DNA of 61,302 bases from the NCBI GenBank assembly GCA_937928775.1, contig CALFVI010000016.1, forward strand, positions 1 to 61,302, read 5' to 3'. Shown here piece by piece: positions 53,215-61,302 of this stretch. How positions within the stretch are numbered: the first letter of the stretch is position 1; each line of letters begins with the position of its first letter. Origin of the DNA: an uncultured Elioraea sp. (GTDB taxonomy: Bacteria; Pseudomonadota; Alphaproteobacteria; Acetobacterales; Acetobacteraceae). The translations under genes were made by a program, and so were the position numbers. A model generated the notes under the pieces. The model had not been told where the DNA came from. It did not search any database and saw only the letters and a program-made list of their open reading frames with translations.

Positions 53215-53841
53215 TCAGTTCTGCGCCAGTTCCCGCTGCTCCAGCGTGCTCAGCTGCCGGCGCATGGCGTCCAGAAGCGCGCCGATCCGGCCGCCACCGC
53301 GCTGGATTACCGCGCTGTATTCCGACCTCTGCGTGATGCGCAGCGAGGTTCCCTCGGCGATGAGATCCACGATCAGGGGCCGGCCCGAGGCGAAGGAGAC
53401 CAGCCAGTCGAGCTGCACCGGTGCCTGGCCGGGCTGCTCGACCATGGTCGTCACCAGCACCCCCTCCTCACCGCGCGGCTGCGACCGAGAGACGGTGAAG
53501 CGCAGCCCGCGCAACTCGCCGAAGCGGGCTGAGAGGTTGCGAATCAGGGTCGCTTCGAACAGGCGCAGATACTCCGCCCGCTCAGCCTCGTTCGCCGTCC
53601 GCCAGTGCCGGCCCAAGACGAACTGCGCAACCCCGCGGACATCTACCGCTTCGCGCAGGATGTCGGCCACGCGCTCGCGCTTCTCGGCCAGTGGGGCATC
53701 GCTGTCCAACACCTGCTTGAGCGCCGTGCCGCGCGATTCGATGAAGGCCGCTGCCGCATCGGGCGTGTTCGCGCGCGCGGTCGGCGCAACCGCCAAAACC
53801 CCGGCAAGACCGGCCAGCAGCCCGCGTCGATGCACTCTCAT
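53215..53841 (-). CDS. mlaC: phospholipid-binding protein MlaC
   Basis: A 208-residue periplasmic carrier for phospholipid transport between outer and inner membrane. A Tat-like/Sec signal (RRGLLAGLAGVLAVAPTARA) precedes the MlaC domain (VAQFVLGRHWRTANEAERAEYLRLFEATLI, GRPLIVDLIAEGTSLRITQRSEYSAVI). It lies 54 bp downstream of mlaA on the same strand. The MlaFED transporter is not in the window. Confidence 0.93.
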   Translation of the reverse strand: MRVHRRGLLAGLAGVLAVAPTARANTPDAAAAFIESRGTALKQVLDSDAPLAEKRERVADILREAVDVRGVAQFVLGRHWRTANEAERAEYLRLFEATLIRNLSARFGELRGLRFTVSRSQPRGEEGVLVTTMVEQPGQAPVQLDWLVSFASGRPLIVDLIAEGTSLRITQRSEYSAVIQRGGGRIGALLDAMRRQLSTLEQRELAQN

Positions 53842-53895
53842 GCTGCCTGTCCCTCCTTCGCTCGGCTTGCGCGCCCCTTGCCGGTTCAGCCCTGG

Positions 53896-54660
53896 CTAGC
53901 GCGCGTCGAAGAAACGGCGGACCTGCGGACGGCCCTCGTCCCGGATGTCGCGCTCTCGGCGCTGTAGGTAGACCGCTCGCAGAGCAGCGTAGAAGTCGAG
54001 GCTTTGCGCGCGCAGCGCATCCCCAGGTTCGATGAATTGTTCGCGCGCATCGATTGCTTGCGTCACTGTGCGGCCCATGCGCAGCCTTTGCACCTGATCG
54101 CCCTGGCCAACCCAGGTCCAGGGGTCCATGGCGACATCGAACGGCAGGGCGAAGGTGTCACGCAGGGTAGAGGGGCCGAGGATCGGCAGAACAAGGTAGG
54201 GCCCGCCGTGGGTGGTGCCGGCCCAAACCGCGAGGGTCTGGCCGAAATCCTCGAACCGCGGCTCAAGGCCCAGCTCGGAGGCGACGTCGAAGATGCCGAA
54301 CACGCCGAGCGTCGCGTTGACGATGAAGCGCGCTGCAGAGCCAGCCGCCTCTTTCGGTTTGCCCTGCAGAAGTTGGTTGGCGGCGGTCTTTGGGACCAGC
54401 AGGTTGTCGAGCACGTTGCCGATGCCGGTGCGTAGAGGGCGCGGAATGAGAATCCGATACGCCTCCGCGGCGGGGCGGAACAGCAAATGGTCGAATGCCT
54501 CGTTGAAGGCGAACACGGCTCGGTTCAGCGGCTCGAGCGGATCGTTGCGCTCGAAATACTCTGCCCTCGCCTCGGGATCGGTCTCCGGCGGCACGGTGGC
54601 GCAGCCGGCGACGAGGAGCGCGAGGCCAAAGACGGGGGCGAGGAGGCGCGGCCGCAGCAT
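53896..54660 (-). CDS. mlaA: outer-membrane lipoprotein MlaA (VacJ)
   Basis: A 254-residue lipoprotein that removes mislocalised phospholipids from the outer leaflet. Lipobox LLVAGCATV near residue 20, then NDPLEPLNRAVFAFNEAFD, GIGNVLDNLLVPKTAANQLLQG, DFGQTLAVWAGTTHGGPYLVLPILGPSTLRD, all MlaA signatures. It is the first gene of an mlaA-mlaC pair. About 200 bp separate it from the smpB stop and probably hold its promoter. Confidence 0.95.
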   Translation of the reverse strand: MLRPRLLAPVFGLALLVAGCATVPPETDPEARAEYFERNDPLEPLNRAVFAFNEAFDHLLFRPAAEAYRILIPRPLRTGIGNVLDNLLVPKTAANQLLQGKPKEAAGSAARFIVNATLGVFGIFDVASELGLEPRFEDFGQTLAVWAGTTHGGPYLVLPILGPSTLRDTFALPFDVAMDPWTWVGQGDQVQRLRMGRTVTQAIDAREQFIEPGDALRAQSLDFYAALRAVYLQRRERDIRDEGRPQVRRFFDAR

Positions 54661-54863
54661 TCGGTGGTGACCCTTCAGAGCGGAACGGACGGTCGATCAG
54701 GCAGGACAGCATGGTACGTGCGGTGCGTCACAGCGCCTCCGCCCCGATCGGCCGACGAGCCGGACGCCACTCTGCACCCGAACCCGTAAGCAAACCGTAT
54801 AGCGCCTGAACAGCTTCGGCACGAGTGCCAAACCGCCCGAAACCAAGCCTTCGTCGGCACGGG

Positions 54864-55346
54864 TCAGCCACGCCCGCGCAACAGCCGCGCCTTTTCGCGC
54901 TGCCAATCGCGCTGCTTGATCGCCTCGCGCTTGTCCGCCTTCTTCTTGCCTTCCGCGAGACCGAGCAGCACCTTCGCTCGGCCGCGCTCGTTGAAATGGA
55001 TCTGCAGCGGAACGAGCGTCGCCCCCTCGCGCGTCACTGCGCCGAGCAGGCTGCGAAGTTGCTTTCTGTGCACCAGAAGCTTGCGCGGCGCGCGCGGCTC
55101 GAACCGCGACAGCACGCCCCCCTGGTATTCAGGAATGTAGGCGTTGAACAGCCAAAGCTCGCCCTCCCGCTCGCCTGCCCAGGCTTCGGAGAGGGTGGCG
55201 CGGCCGTGGCGAAGGCTCTTCACCTCAGGACCCTTGAGCACGATCCCGGCCTCGATCGTCTCTTTGATCGCGTAGTCGTGGCGCGCCTTGCGGTTCTGCG
55301 CCACCACCCCGTGCGCGATCAAGCCGGGCTTGCCGTCCTTGGCCAA
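54864..55346 (-). CDS. smpB: SsrA-binding protein SmpB (TTG start)
   Basis: SmpB delivers tmRNA to stalled ribosomes. The 160-residue protein has AQNRKARHDYAIKETIEAGIVLKGPEVKSLRHG, LWLFNAYIPEY, HRKQLRSLLGAVTREGATLVPLQIHF and a basic C-terminal tail (DKREAIKQRDWQREKARLL). The only reasonable start is TTG at 55346: an in-frame TGA lies five codons upstream and no ATG/GTG lies between. GAGG is six bases upstream. It begins 7 bp after the dapA stop, so the two are probably co-transcribed. No ssrA gene is seen in the window. Confidence 0.95.
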   Translation of the reverse strand: MAKDGKPGLIAHGVVAQNRKARHDYAIKETIEAGIVLKGPEVKSLRHGRATLSEAWAGEREGELWLFNAYIPEYQGGVLSRFEPRAPRKLLVHRKQLRSLLGAVTREGATLVPLQIHFNERGRAKVLLGLAEGKKKADKREAIKQRDWQREKARLLRGRG

Positions 55347-55353
55347 GACCGCC

Positions 55354-56235
55354 TCAGTTCAACAGCCCGACCTCGACGAGGGCCGCCCGCACCTTTGCAC
55401 GCGAAGCCTCGGCGAGGGGGGCGAGCGGCAGCCGCGCCGTCTCCTCGCACTTGCCGAGGAGATGCGCGGCATATTTTACGGGCGCGGGCGAGGTTTCGCA
55501 GAACATGGCATCGTGCAGAGGCGCAAGCCGCGCCTGGATCGCCATCGCGCGCTTGGCGTCTCCCTCCGCCCACGCGGTCTGCATCTCGGCACAGAACCGT
55601 GGTGCCACATTGGCGGTAACGGAGATGCAGCCAACCCCGCCCGCCGCGTTGAAGGCGATCGCCGTGTGGTCCTCGCCGGAGAGCTGGATGAAGTCCGGGC
55701 CGCAGGCGCGCGCCTGGGCAAGCGGTCGCGCGAGGTTGGCGGTCGCGTCCTTCACCCCGACGATATTCGGGATTTTGGCCAGCCGCGCCATCGTCTCGAC
55801 CGTCATGTCGACCGCGCTCCGACCCGGGATATTATAGATAAAAATCGGAATATCGACGGCTTCCGCGATTGCCTTGAAGTGAAGGTAGAGCCCTTCCTGG
55901 GTCGGGCGGTTGTAGTAGGGGGTGACGATCAACGCCGCATCCGCCCCGGCCTCCTTCGCATGGCGCGTCAGATCGATCGCCTCCTCCGTGCTGTTCGACC
56001 CCGTTCCTGCCATCACCGGCACCCGCCCCGCCGCCGCCTCGATGCAGAGCTCCACCACCCGCTTGTGCTCGGCGTGGGTCAAAGTAGGCGATTCGCCGGT
56101 GGTGCCAACGGGGACCAGACCGTGGGTGCCTTGCGCAATCTGCCACTCAACAAAGTCTTGGAAGGCCTTCTCGTCGATCGACCCGTCGCGCCGCATCGGC
56201 GTGATGAGGGCGACGAAGGAGCCCCAGAAGCGCAT
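55354..56235 (-). CDS. dapA: 4-hydroxy-tetrahydrodipicolinate synthase
   Basis: DapA condenses aspartate-semialdehyde and pyruvate in lysine/diaminopimelate synthesis. The 293-residue TIM barrel shows [10 protein letters not shown], the [14 protein letters not shown] pyruvate-site motif, the Tyr in [31 protein letters not shown] and the Schiff-base lysine in [17 protein letters not shown] at 56235; a long open frame upstream is antisense to the transglycosylase. It works with hom and the aminotransferase earlier in the window in aspartate-family metabolism. Confidence 0.96.
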   Translation of the reverse strand: MRFWGSFVALITPMRRDGSIDEKAFQDFVEWQIAQGTHGLVPVGTTGESPTLTHAEHKRVVELCIEAAAGRVPVMAGTGSNSTEEAIDLTRHAKEAGADAALIVTPYYNRPTQEGLYLHFKAIAEAVDIPIFIYNIPGRSAVDMTVETMARLAKIPNIVGVKDATANLARPLAQARACGPDFIQLSGEDHTAIAFNAAGGVGCISVTANVAPRFCAEMQTAWAEGDAKRAMAIQARLAPLHDAMFCETSPAPVKYAAHLLGKCEETARLPLAPLAEASRAKVRAALVEVGLLN

Positions 56236-56359
56236 GGTCCAGCCCGTTCGTTCTCTGCTTCCTGTCTCCTCACCCTGGCCAACGCCGCCGTGCCTGTCCA
56301 CCCGGGCAGCGTGTACGCGGCCCTTGTGCCGCCCTCCCCGAACCCCATACAAGCGTAAT

Positions 56360-58297
56360 ATGAGCATGCGTGCGAGCCTTGCGCTCTTCGGCTGGCTCGT
56401 CCCCGCCTTTGCGGTCGCACAGGGGCTCGACCCCGCTTGCCGCGCCGCCCTCGCCGCCGCTTCGGCCGGGCGAGTCTTTGACAGTAGCCCCTGCGCCGAC
56501 ACCGCCGCCGTCTCCGCCATCACCTGGCTTAGGCTGCAGAATGGACCCGCCACTGCCGCCGACTTCGCCCTCTTCCTTACCGAACACCCTGACTGGCCGG
56601 CTGGCCCGACCTTGCTTCGCCGCGCCGAGGAGGCGCATGCCGCCCTGGCAGACAACTCTGCTGTGCAGTCATGGTTCTCCCGCCATCCGCCGCAGACAGT
56701 CGCCGGCAGGCTTCGCTTCGCCGAGGCCCTTGACTCCGCCGGCCGCGCCGCCGACGCCGCCGCCCAACGCCGCGCGGCCTGGGTTGATCTCCCCGCCGCC
56801 CCGGCGGAGGAGCGTGCCTTCCTCGACCGCTGGCACACCTCCCTCCGCCCCGAAGACCATGCCGCTCGCGCTGACCGCCTGGCCTGGGCGCGCGAGGCCG
56901 AGGGGCTTAGGCGGTTGTTACCGCTGCTCGATTCCCACCACCGCGCCCAGGCCCGCGCACGGCTTGAGGCGCTGGCCGGCTCTGAGGGCGAGTTCGGCTT
57001 CGCCCCCGAACTGCGCAGCGACCCGATCGTCTTTCTCGAACGCGCACGCTCGTTACGCCGCCAAGACCGCGACCTGGAAGCCGCCCGCCTCTGGCTCGAG
57101 GCCGGTGCGCCCGCCCAGGCCGCAGCCGGCGCTGCTCGCCAGCAGGCATTCTGGGACGAACGCCAGATCCTCATCCGGCGCCTGCTCCGCCTGCGCGAGG
57201 ACCGGCTCGCTGACCGACTCGCCGCCGCGCACGGGCTTTCGGCCCGCCACGACGTGGCCTTCCTGGAAGCCGAGTTCCTCGCCGGCTGGCTCGCGCTTCG
57301 CCGCGCGGGCGACCCCGACCGCGCTCTGCGCCACTTCGCCTCTCTCGAGCGCGCCGCCACCGCACCGATCAGCCGAGCGCGTGGTGCCTATTGGCGCGGC
57401 CGCGCCCTGCTCGCCTTGGGGCACGAGGCGGAAGCGCGCGCGGCCTGGGCCGAAGCCTCACGCTACCCCTTCACCTTCTACGGCCAGCTTGCTGCCCTTG
57501 CCGCGGGAGAGAGCGAGACCGCGCTTCGCGCCCGGATCCGCTCCGCCACCGACCCGCTGCCCGGGCCCGAGCACGCCGCGCTTTGGGAGAGGCGCGACCT
57601 TGCCCGCGCCGCCATCTTCCTCGCCGAGGTGGGTGATGCGCGGCGGTCTCGCCAGCTGCTGCTGCGGCTTGCCGACCTCGCTCCCGATGATGCCGACCGT
57701 GCGCTCGCTGCCCGCCTCGCCACCCGCCTCGGCCAGCCCGACACCGCGGTCTGGATCGCACGCCGCGTGCAGGCGCGCCACGGCACGCTCCTGCCCGAAG
57801 CGGGCTGGCCCGTGCCCTTCGTCCCGCCGCCAGGGGTCGCCCCCCCTCTCGCCCTAGCCCTGATGCGCCAAGAGAGCAACTTCGAGGTCAGCGCGATCAG
57901 CCCCGCCGGTGCGCGGGGCCTGATGCAGCTGATGCCAGCGACCGCGCGCGCGATGGCGCGCGAGCTCGGCGAACCTTCGCTCGCCAACCGCCTGTTCGAG
58001 CCGCTCGCCAACATGACTCTCGGTACCGCCTATCTGGCAAAACGCCTAGAGGAGTTTGACGGCGCCGTGCCCCTGGCCCTCGCCGCCTACAATGCGGGGG
58101 CCCATCGGGTTCGGCAGTGGCTCGGCCAGTTCGGCGACCCTCGCGTGGGCGAGATCGACCCCATCGATTGGATCGAGCTGATCCCGTTTTCCGAGACTCG
58201 AAACTACGTCATGCGGGTGATCGAAAGCATGACCGTCTATGAGGCGAGGGCAGGCGGAGGTGTGTCTCCCCACCCGGTGCTGGCGATGCGGCGATGA
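56360..58297 (+). CDS. soluble lytic murein transglycosylase (Slt70-like)
   Basis: A 645-residue periplasmic enzyme that cleaves peptidoglycan to 1,6-anhydromuropeptides. A signal peptide ([19 protein letters not shown]) is followed by a long helical superhelix (about 30-470). The C-terminal SLT domain has the catalytic glutamate in [28 protein letters not shown], then [17 protein letters not shown] and [18 protein letters not shown] at 56360, another ATG two codons later. It diverges from dapA across 124 bp and overlaps the HAD gene by four bases. Confidence 0.95.
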   Translation: MSMRASLALFGWLVPAFAVAQGLDPACRAALAAASAGRVFDSSPCADTAAVSAITWLRLQNGPATAADFALFLTEHPDWPAGPTLLRRAEEAHAALADNSAVQSWFSRHPPQTVAGRLRFAEALDSAGRAADAAAQRRAAWVDLPAAPAEERAFLDRWHTSLRPEDHAARADRLAWAREAEGLRRLLPLLDSHHRAQARARLEALAGSEGEFGFAPELRSDPIVFLERARSLRRQDRDLEAARLWLEAGAPAQAAAGAARQQAFWDERQILIRRLLRLREDRLADRLAAAHGLSARHDVAFLEAEFLAGWLALRRAGDPDRALRHFASLERAATAPISRARGAYWRGRALLALGHEAEARAAWAEASRYPFTFYGQLAALAAGESETALRARIRSATDPLPGPEHAALWERRDLARAAIFLAEVGDARRSRQLLLRLADLAPDDADRALAARLATRLGQPDTAVWIARRVQARHGTLLPEAGWPVPFVPPPGVAPPLALALMRQESNFEVSAISPAGARGLMQLMPATARAMARELGEPSLANRLFEPLANMTLGTAYLAKRLEEFDGAVPLALAAYNAGAHRVRQWLGQFGDPRVGEIDPIDWIELIPFSETRNYVMRVIESMTVYEARAGGGVSPHPVLAMRR

Positions 58298-59001
58298 CCG
58301 AAACTGTTGCTCGCGCGAAGGCGATCGTCCTCTCAGGGCATGGCACAGTGTTCGATACGGCCGGGGCGGTGCGCTACGCGGCCGATGCTCTGGGCGAGGC
58401 GACGGGCCCACTCGCTGCGCTGTGGGAAGCCAAGCGCTTCGAATATACTTGGATGTCGCAGCTGACCGGCCGGCGCACTGACTTTTGGGAACTCACTGGC
58501 GAGGCGCTCGATCACGCGATGAGCGTGCTCGGCCTGCCTGCCAATCCGCTTCTGCGCGCGCGCCTGATGCAGGGGATGCTGCAAGCCCCGCCCTTCCCCG
58601 ATGTTCGCCCTGCCCTGATCGCGCTGCGGGAGGCGCGCGGCCGGCCGCTTGCCGTGCTGTCCAACGCCTCCGTCTCCATGCTGGTGGCGGCGGCGAAGGC
58701 CGGCAACCTCTATGCGCTGTTCGATGCGCTTATGTCCGCCGAACCGACGGGCTCGTTCAAGCCCGCTCCTCAGGTTTACGCCCTCGCGCCGGCGCGCTTC
58801 GGCTTGGCGCCGGCGGACATCCTCTACGTTTCCGCCCAGCCTTGGGACGTCGCCGGCGCCGCTTCGGCGGGGCTGACCGCGGTCTGGCTGGATCGGGCGC
58901 GGCGGGGGCGCGGCGAGTTCGCCTGGGCGCCCCCAGCAGCGGTCATCACCTCTCTCGCCGACCTTCCCGCCCTTCTCTGCGACACGGCGCGGGCGGCGTG
59001 A
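58294..59001 (+). CDS. haloacid dehalogenase type II-like protein, nucleophile missing
   Basis: A 235-residue HAD-superfamily protein of the L-2-haloacid dehalogenase group. Motif II LSNAS, motif-III lysine FKPAPQVY and the late SAQPWDVAGAASAG are close to the family. In motif I, where FDAYGTLFD is expected, it reads LSGHGTVFDT. The nucleophilic Asp is Ser, and a usual Asn near motif III is Gln. It is probably not a dehalogenase and may be a pseudoenzyme. It is coupled by overlaps to the transglycosylase before it and the hydrolase after it. Confidence 0.85.
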   Translation: MTETVARAKAIVLSGHGTVFDTAGAVRYAADALGEATGPLAALWEAKRFEYTWMSQLTGRRTDFWELTGEALDHAMSVLGLPANPLLRARLMQGMLQAPPFPDVRPALIALREARGRPLAVLSNASVSMLVAAAKAGNLYALFDALMSAEPTGSFKPAPQVYALAPARFGLAPADILYVSAQPWDVAGAASAGLTAVWLDRARRGRGEFAWAPPAAVITSLADLPALLCDTARAA

Positions 59002-59840
59002 ACCCCCGCCTCGCGCGCCTTGCCGCCGCCGACGGACTCGGGCTTGCCGTGCGGCTGTGGGGAGAGCCGACCGAGCGCACCCCTCTCCTCTGCCTGCCAG
59101 GCCTTGTGCGCACGGGCGGGGACTTCGCCCGGCTTGCCGCCCGCCATGCGATGGATCGCCTGGTGGTGGCGCCGGACTATCTCGGGCGTGGCCTCTCTGA
59201 TCGTGCCGCAGATTGGCGTCGCTACCGGCCGGAGCGGATGCTCGCCGACATGCTCGACCTCTGCGCCGCGCTCCATCTCTCCCGCGTGGTGATCGTCGGC
59301 ACATCCATGGGGGGCCTGCTCGCGATGGGCATGGCGGTGGCGCGGCCTCGGCTGCTCGCGGCGGTGCTGCTGAACGACATTGGGCCAGAGATCGGGCAAA
59401 AAGGGCTTGCGGCGGTAACGCGACTCGTTGGGCGCGAGCACGTGTTCCCTTCGCTTGCTGAGGCCGCCGCGTGGCTGCAGCTGACCCTACCTTGGCTGTC
59501 GCTCGCCACCGCAGAGGAGTGGCAGGAGTTCGCCGCCCTCACCGTCGCCCAAGCCCCCGATGGCACCTGGCGCAGCGTCTGGGACCCGCGGATTGCGCGC
59601 ACCCTCAAGGAGGCAGAAGGGCGCGACCTCTGGCCATTGTTCGGAGCGCTGGCTCACCTGCCGGTTATGGTCGTGCGCGGCGGCGCGTCAGACGTTCTGT
59701 CGACGGCGACGCTGCGGCGGATGAAGGACATGAAGCCCGATCTCGTGGAGGTGGTCCTGGACGGGGTGGGGCACGCACCCACGCTCTCCGAACCCGCCAT
59801 CGCACAGGCGGTGGACAGCTGGATCGCCGCCCGAGCATGA
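58998..59840 (+). CDS. alpha/beta-fold hydrolase
   Basis: A 280-residue hydrolase. The oxyanion region LLCLPGLVRTGGDF and DYLGRGLSD precede the nucleophile elbow VGTSMGGLLAM. The acid is likely in VRGGASDVLS and the histidine in GVGHAPTLSEP. The GTG start overlaps the HAD stop as GTGA, and its own stop overlaps pgpA. Substrate unknown; relatives include lactonases and esterases. Confidence 0.88.
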   Translation: MNPRLARLAAADGLGLAVRLWGEPTERTPLLCLPGLVRTGGDFARLAARHAMDRLVVAPDYLGRGLSDRAADWRRYRPERMLADMLDLCAALHLSRVVIVGTSMGGLLAMGMAVARPRLLAAVLLNDIGPEIGQKGLAAVTRLVGREHVFPSLAEAAAWLQLTLPWLSLATAEEWQEFAALTVAQAPDGTWRSVWDPRIARTLKEAEGRDLWPLFGALAHLPVMVVRGGASDVLSTATLRRMKDMKPDLVEVVLDGVGHAPTLSEPAIAQAVDSWIAARA

Positions 59841-60298
59841 CACGCGCCATCGCCTCCCTGTTCGGCGCGGGCTTCCTACGCCCTGCCCCCGGAACCTGGG
59901 GCTCCCTGGTCGCGCTCTTTCCCGCCGGGGTCGTGCTGGCGTTGGCCGGGCCGGTCGCTGTTCTGATCGGTGCGATGCTCATCGCAGGCCTCGGCTGGTG
60001 GGCAGTAGCGGTGGAACTCGCCCGCAGCGACGAACCCGACCCGGACTGGATCGTGGTCGACGAAGCGGCAGGGCAATGGGTGTCGCTTGCCGGGCTTGAA
60101 GGCTTCGGATGGGTCGGGGTCGCAGCGGCCTTCGCGCTGTTCCGCCTGTTCGACATCGCCAAGCCAGGCCCCGTCGGCTGGGCCGACCGCCAGCCCGGCG
60201 CGCGGGGCGTGATGCTGGACGACCTCATCGCCGGGGCATTCGCCGCCCTCGTTCTGCTCCTGTTCGGCGCGGTGCTGCCATCGAGGCTGTTTCCATGA
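59837..60298 (+). CDS. pgpA: phosphatidylglycerophosphatase A
   Basis: PgpA dephosphorylates phosphatidylglycerol phosphate, the last step to phosphatidylglycerol. The 153-residue membrane protein has [18 protein letters not shown], the acidic [15 protein letters not shown] motif and [32 protein letters not shown]. Four-base overlaps connect it to the hydrolase and to the cinA-type gene. Its product is the lipid donor for Lgt. Confidence 0.94.
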   Translation: MTRAIASLFGAGFLRPAPGTWGSLVALFPAGVVLALAGPVAVLIGAMLIAGLGWWAVAVELARSDEPDPDWIVVDEAAGQWVSLAGLEGFGWVGVAAAFALFRLFDIAKPGPVGWADRQPGARGVMLDDLIAGAFAALVLLLFGAVLPSRLFP

Positions 60299-60780
60299 TC
60301 GACCAGGCCCTGCTCGCAGACAGCGAAGCCCTGCTCGAGGCGTTCCGCCGCGCGGGGCTCAGGCTCGCCACCGCCGAGTCCTGCACGGGGGGCCTCATCG
60401 CCGCCGTGCTGACCGCGATCCCCGGCTCATCGGATGTGCTAGAGAGGGGGTTCGTCACCTACTCGAACGCGGCGAAAACCGACTTGCTCGGCGTCGATTC
60501 CCGGTTGATCGGGCGAGTCGGTGCGGTGTCGGCCGAAGTGGCGGAGGCCATGGCGCGCGGGGCGCTGGCCCGCTCGCTGGCCGAGGTCGCCCTGGCGGTG
60601 ACCGGCATCGCTGGGCCAGGAGGTGGGACGGAGGAGAAGCCTGTCGGGCTCGTATTCCTGGCCGGGGTCAGGGCCGGCCGCGCACCGCGGATCGAGCGCC
60701 ACCTGTTCGGGGGCGACCGCACCGCTGTGCGGCTCGCCGCCGTGCGCGCGGCCTTCGCCCTCGCCCGCGCTCTCGTCTGA
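60295..60780 (+). CDS. CinA C-terminal family nicotinamide-nucleotide amidohydrolase
   Basis: A 161-residue stand-alone CinA_C protein. Core motifs are [31 protein letters not shown] and [20 protein letters not shown], the PncC-type active site that deamidates NMN. It lacks the N-terminal MoaB-like domain of full CinA. It overlaps pgpA by four bases and converges on the enoyl-CoA hydratase with nine bases between. Confidence 0.92.
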   Translation: MIDQALLADSEALLEAFRRAGLRLATAESCTGGLIAAVLTAIPGSSDVLERGFVTYSNAAKTDLLGVDSRLIGRVGAVSAEVAEAMARGALARSLAEVALAVTGIAGPGGGTEEKPVGLVFLAGVRAGRAPRIERHLFGGDRTAVRLAAVRAAFALARALV

Positions 60781-60789
60781 TCCAGTCTC

Positions 60790-61302
60790 CTACGACCAGT
60801 TCGGCGTGCGCTTCTCCAGAAACGCACCAATCCCCTCGACGGCAGCAGGGTCGAGGAGCTGGTCCACCATCACGCAGGCGGCGTCGCGGTAGGCTTCGGC
60901 GAGCGGGCGGCCCTCTTGGCGCAGGAACGCCGCTTTGCCGCCCTGCACCACGGAAGCGGGGCGGGCGGCGATGCGCTGCGCCAGCGCCTTGGCTTCGGCA
61001 AGCGCCATTCCTGGCGGGACGACGCGGTTGACGAGGCCGATGCGGTGCGCGTGGGCAGCGTCCACCATGTCGCCAGTGAACAGCATCTCCAGCGCATGCC
61101 GGCGCGACACCGCACGGGAGAGCGCGACGGCGGGTGTCGCACAGAAGAGGCCGATCGCCACCCCGGGCGTGCAGAACTTCGCCCCCTCCCCCGCCACGGC
61201 GAGGTCGCAGGTGGCGACGAGCTGGCAGCCGGCCGCGGTGGCGATGCCTTCGACGGCAGCGATGGTGGGTTGAGGCAAGCTGGCGAGCGCCTGCATCACC
61301 GC
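60790..61302 (-). CDS. enoyl-CoA hydratase/isomerase family protein (5' end outside window)
   Basis: The C-terminal 170 residues of a crotonase-fold protein: LPQPTIAAVEGIATAAGCQLVATCDLAVA (oxyanion-hole glycine region), FCTPGVAIGLF, ALEMLFTGDMVDAAHAHRIGLVNRVV and ending FLEKRTPNWS. The gene runs off the right edge, so its start is not visible. Proteins with this ending are often annotated as 3-hydroxypropionyl-CoA dehydratase or enoyl-CoA hydratase domain-containing 3-like; the exact substrate is uncertain. Confidence 0.9.
   Translation of the reverse strand, partial: AVMQALASLPQPTIAAVEGIATAAGCQLVATCDLAVAGEGAKFCTPGVAIGLFCATPAVALSRAVSRRHALEMLFTGDMVDAAHAHRIGLVNRVVPPGMALAEAKALAQRIAARPASVVQGGKAAFLRQEGRPLAEAYRDAACVMVDQLLDPAAVEGIGAFLEKRTPNWS

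Noticed and set aside
1-61302. CRISPR arrays or tandem repeat arrays
   Set aside because: No regularly spaced direct repeats were noticed on reading either strand.

Overview
The window is high-GC DNA from an alphaproteobacterium. Gene content and order (PHA synthase, hldD-lgt-ndufaf7-like-pgeF, an EF-G of the Rhodospirillales type, the bacterial ligase/Lhr/PdeM set, FeS-type photolyase) point to Rhodospirillales, probably an Acetobacteraceae relative. That placement is inference from protein features, not from a search. Genes are dense, with many 4-bp ATGA/GTGA stop-start overlaps that indicate translationally coupled operons.

Layout. 1-445: end of a decayed IS5-type transposase, then tRNA-Glu(TTC). 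445-5800 (minus): aminotransferase-hom-glpX-recJ operon. 5866-8798: OmpA-like lipoprotein divergent from class I PHA synthase phaC. 8821-12013 (minus): bifunctional enoyl-CoA hydratase/3-hydroxyacyl-CoA dehydrogenase, gamma-carbonic-anhydrase-like protein, lipoprotein. 12152-18510 (minus): housekeeping genes fusA, ychF, rplY-pth, a histidine phosphatase and prs. 18607-23129 (minus): coupled hldD-lgt-SAM methyltransferase-pgeF run, a 22-codon hydrophobic ORF and a lipoprotein. 23241-25681 (plus): ubiK-like, ybjN-like, proC and a TetR-type gene whose stop codon lies in an IS5 terminal repeat.

25680-32850 is the accessory part. It is a graveyard with no convincing intact gene, holding an IS5 remnant and degraded type III secretion genes: an FHA-type sctD (frameshift plus in-frame TAG) and an export-gate sctV (8-bp tandem duplication, further frame breaks, large internal deletions). 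About 2.4 kb of further sequence there is unrecognised. This decayed T3SS locus is the most unusual content in the window.

32849-50901 is a DNA-repair and photo-oxidative-stress island. An ATP-dependent ligase and its beta-lactamase-fold exonuclease (minus) diverge from an Lhr-type helicase and PdeM phosphoesterase. These run straight into a CPD photolyase, a flavin amine oxidase, DUF1365, a CFA-synthase-like methyltransferase, an MFS transporter, a PPP-type phosphatase and a DUF3833 lipoprotein. A facing minus-strand run carries two SDRs, a DUF6134-like protein and an FeS photolyase/cryptochrome. Several of these families belong to the RpoE-ChrR singlet-oxygen regulon of Rhodobacter. A small FlaG-like gene between the two runs has a perfect CtrA-type box upstream.

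51053-61302: SixA-like phosphatase and CYTH-CHAD protein, then mlaA-mlaC, smpB (TTG start) and dapA (minus). A coupled plus-strand set follows: lytic transglycosylase, a HAD protein lacking its nucleophile, alpha/beta hydrolase, pgpA and cinA C-terminal type. The window ends in a truncated enoyl-CoA hydratase.
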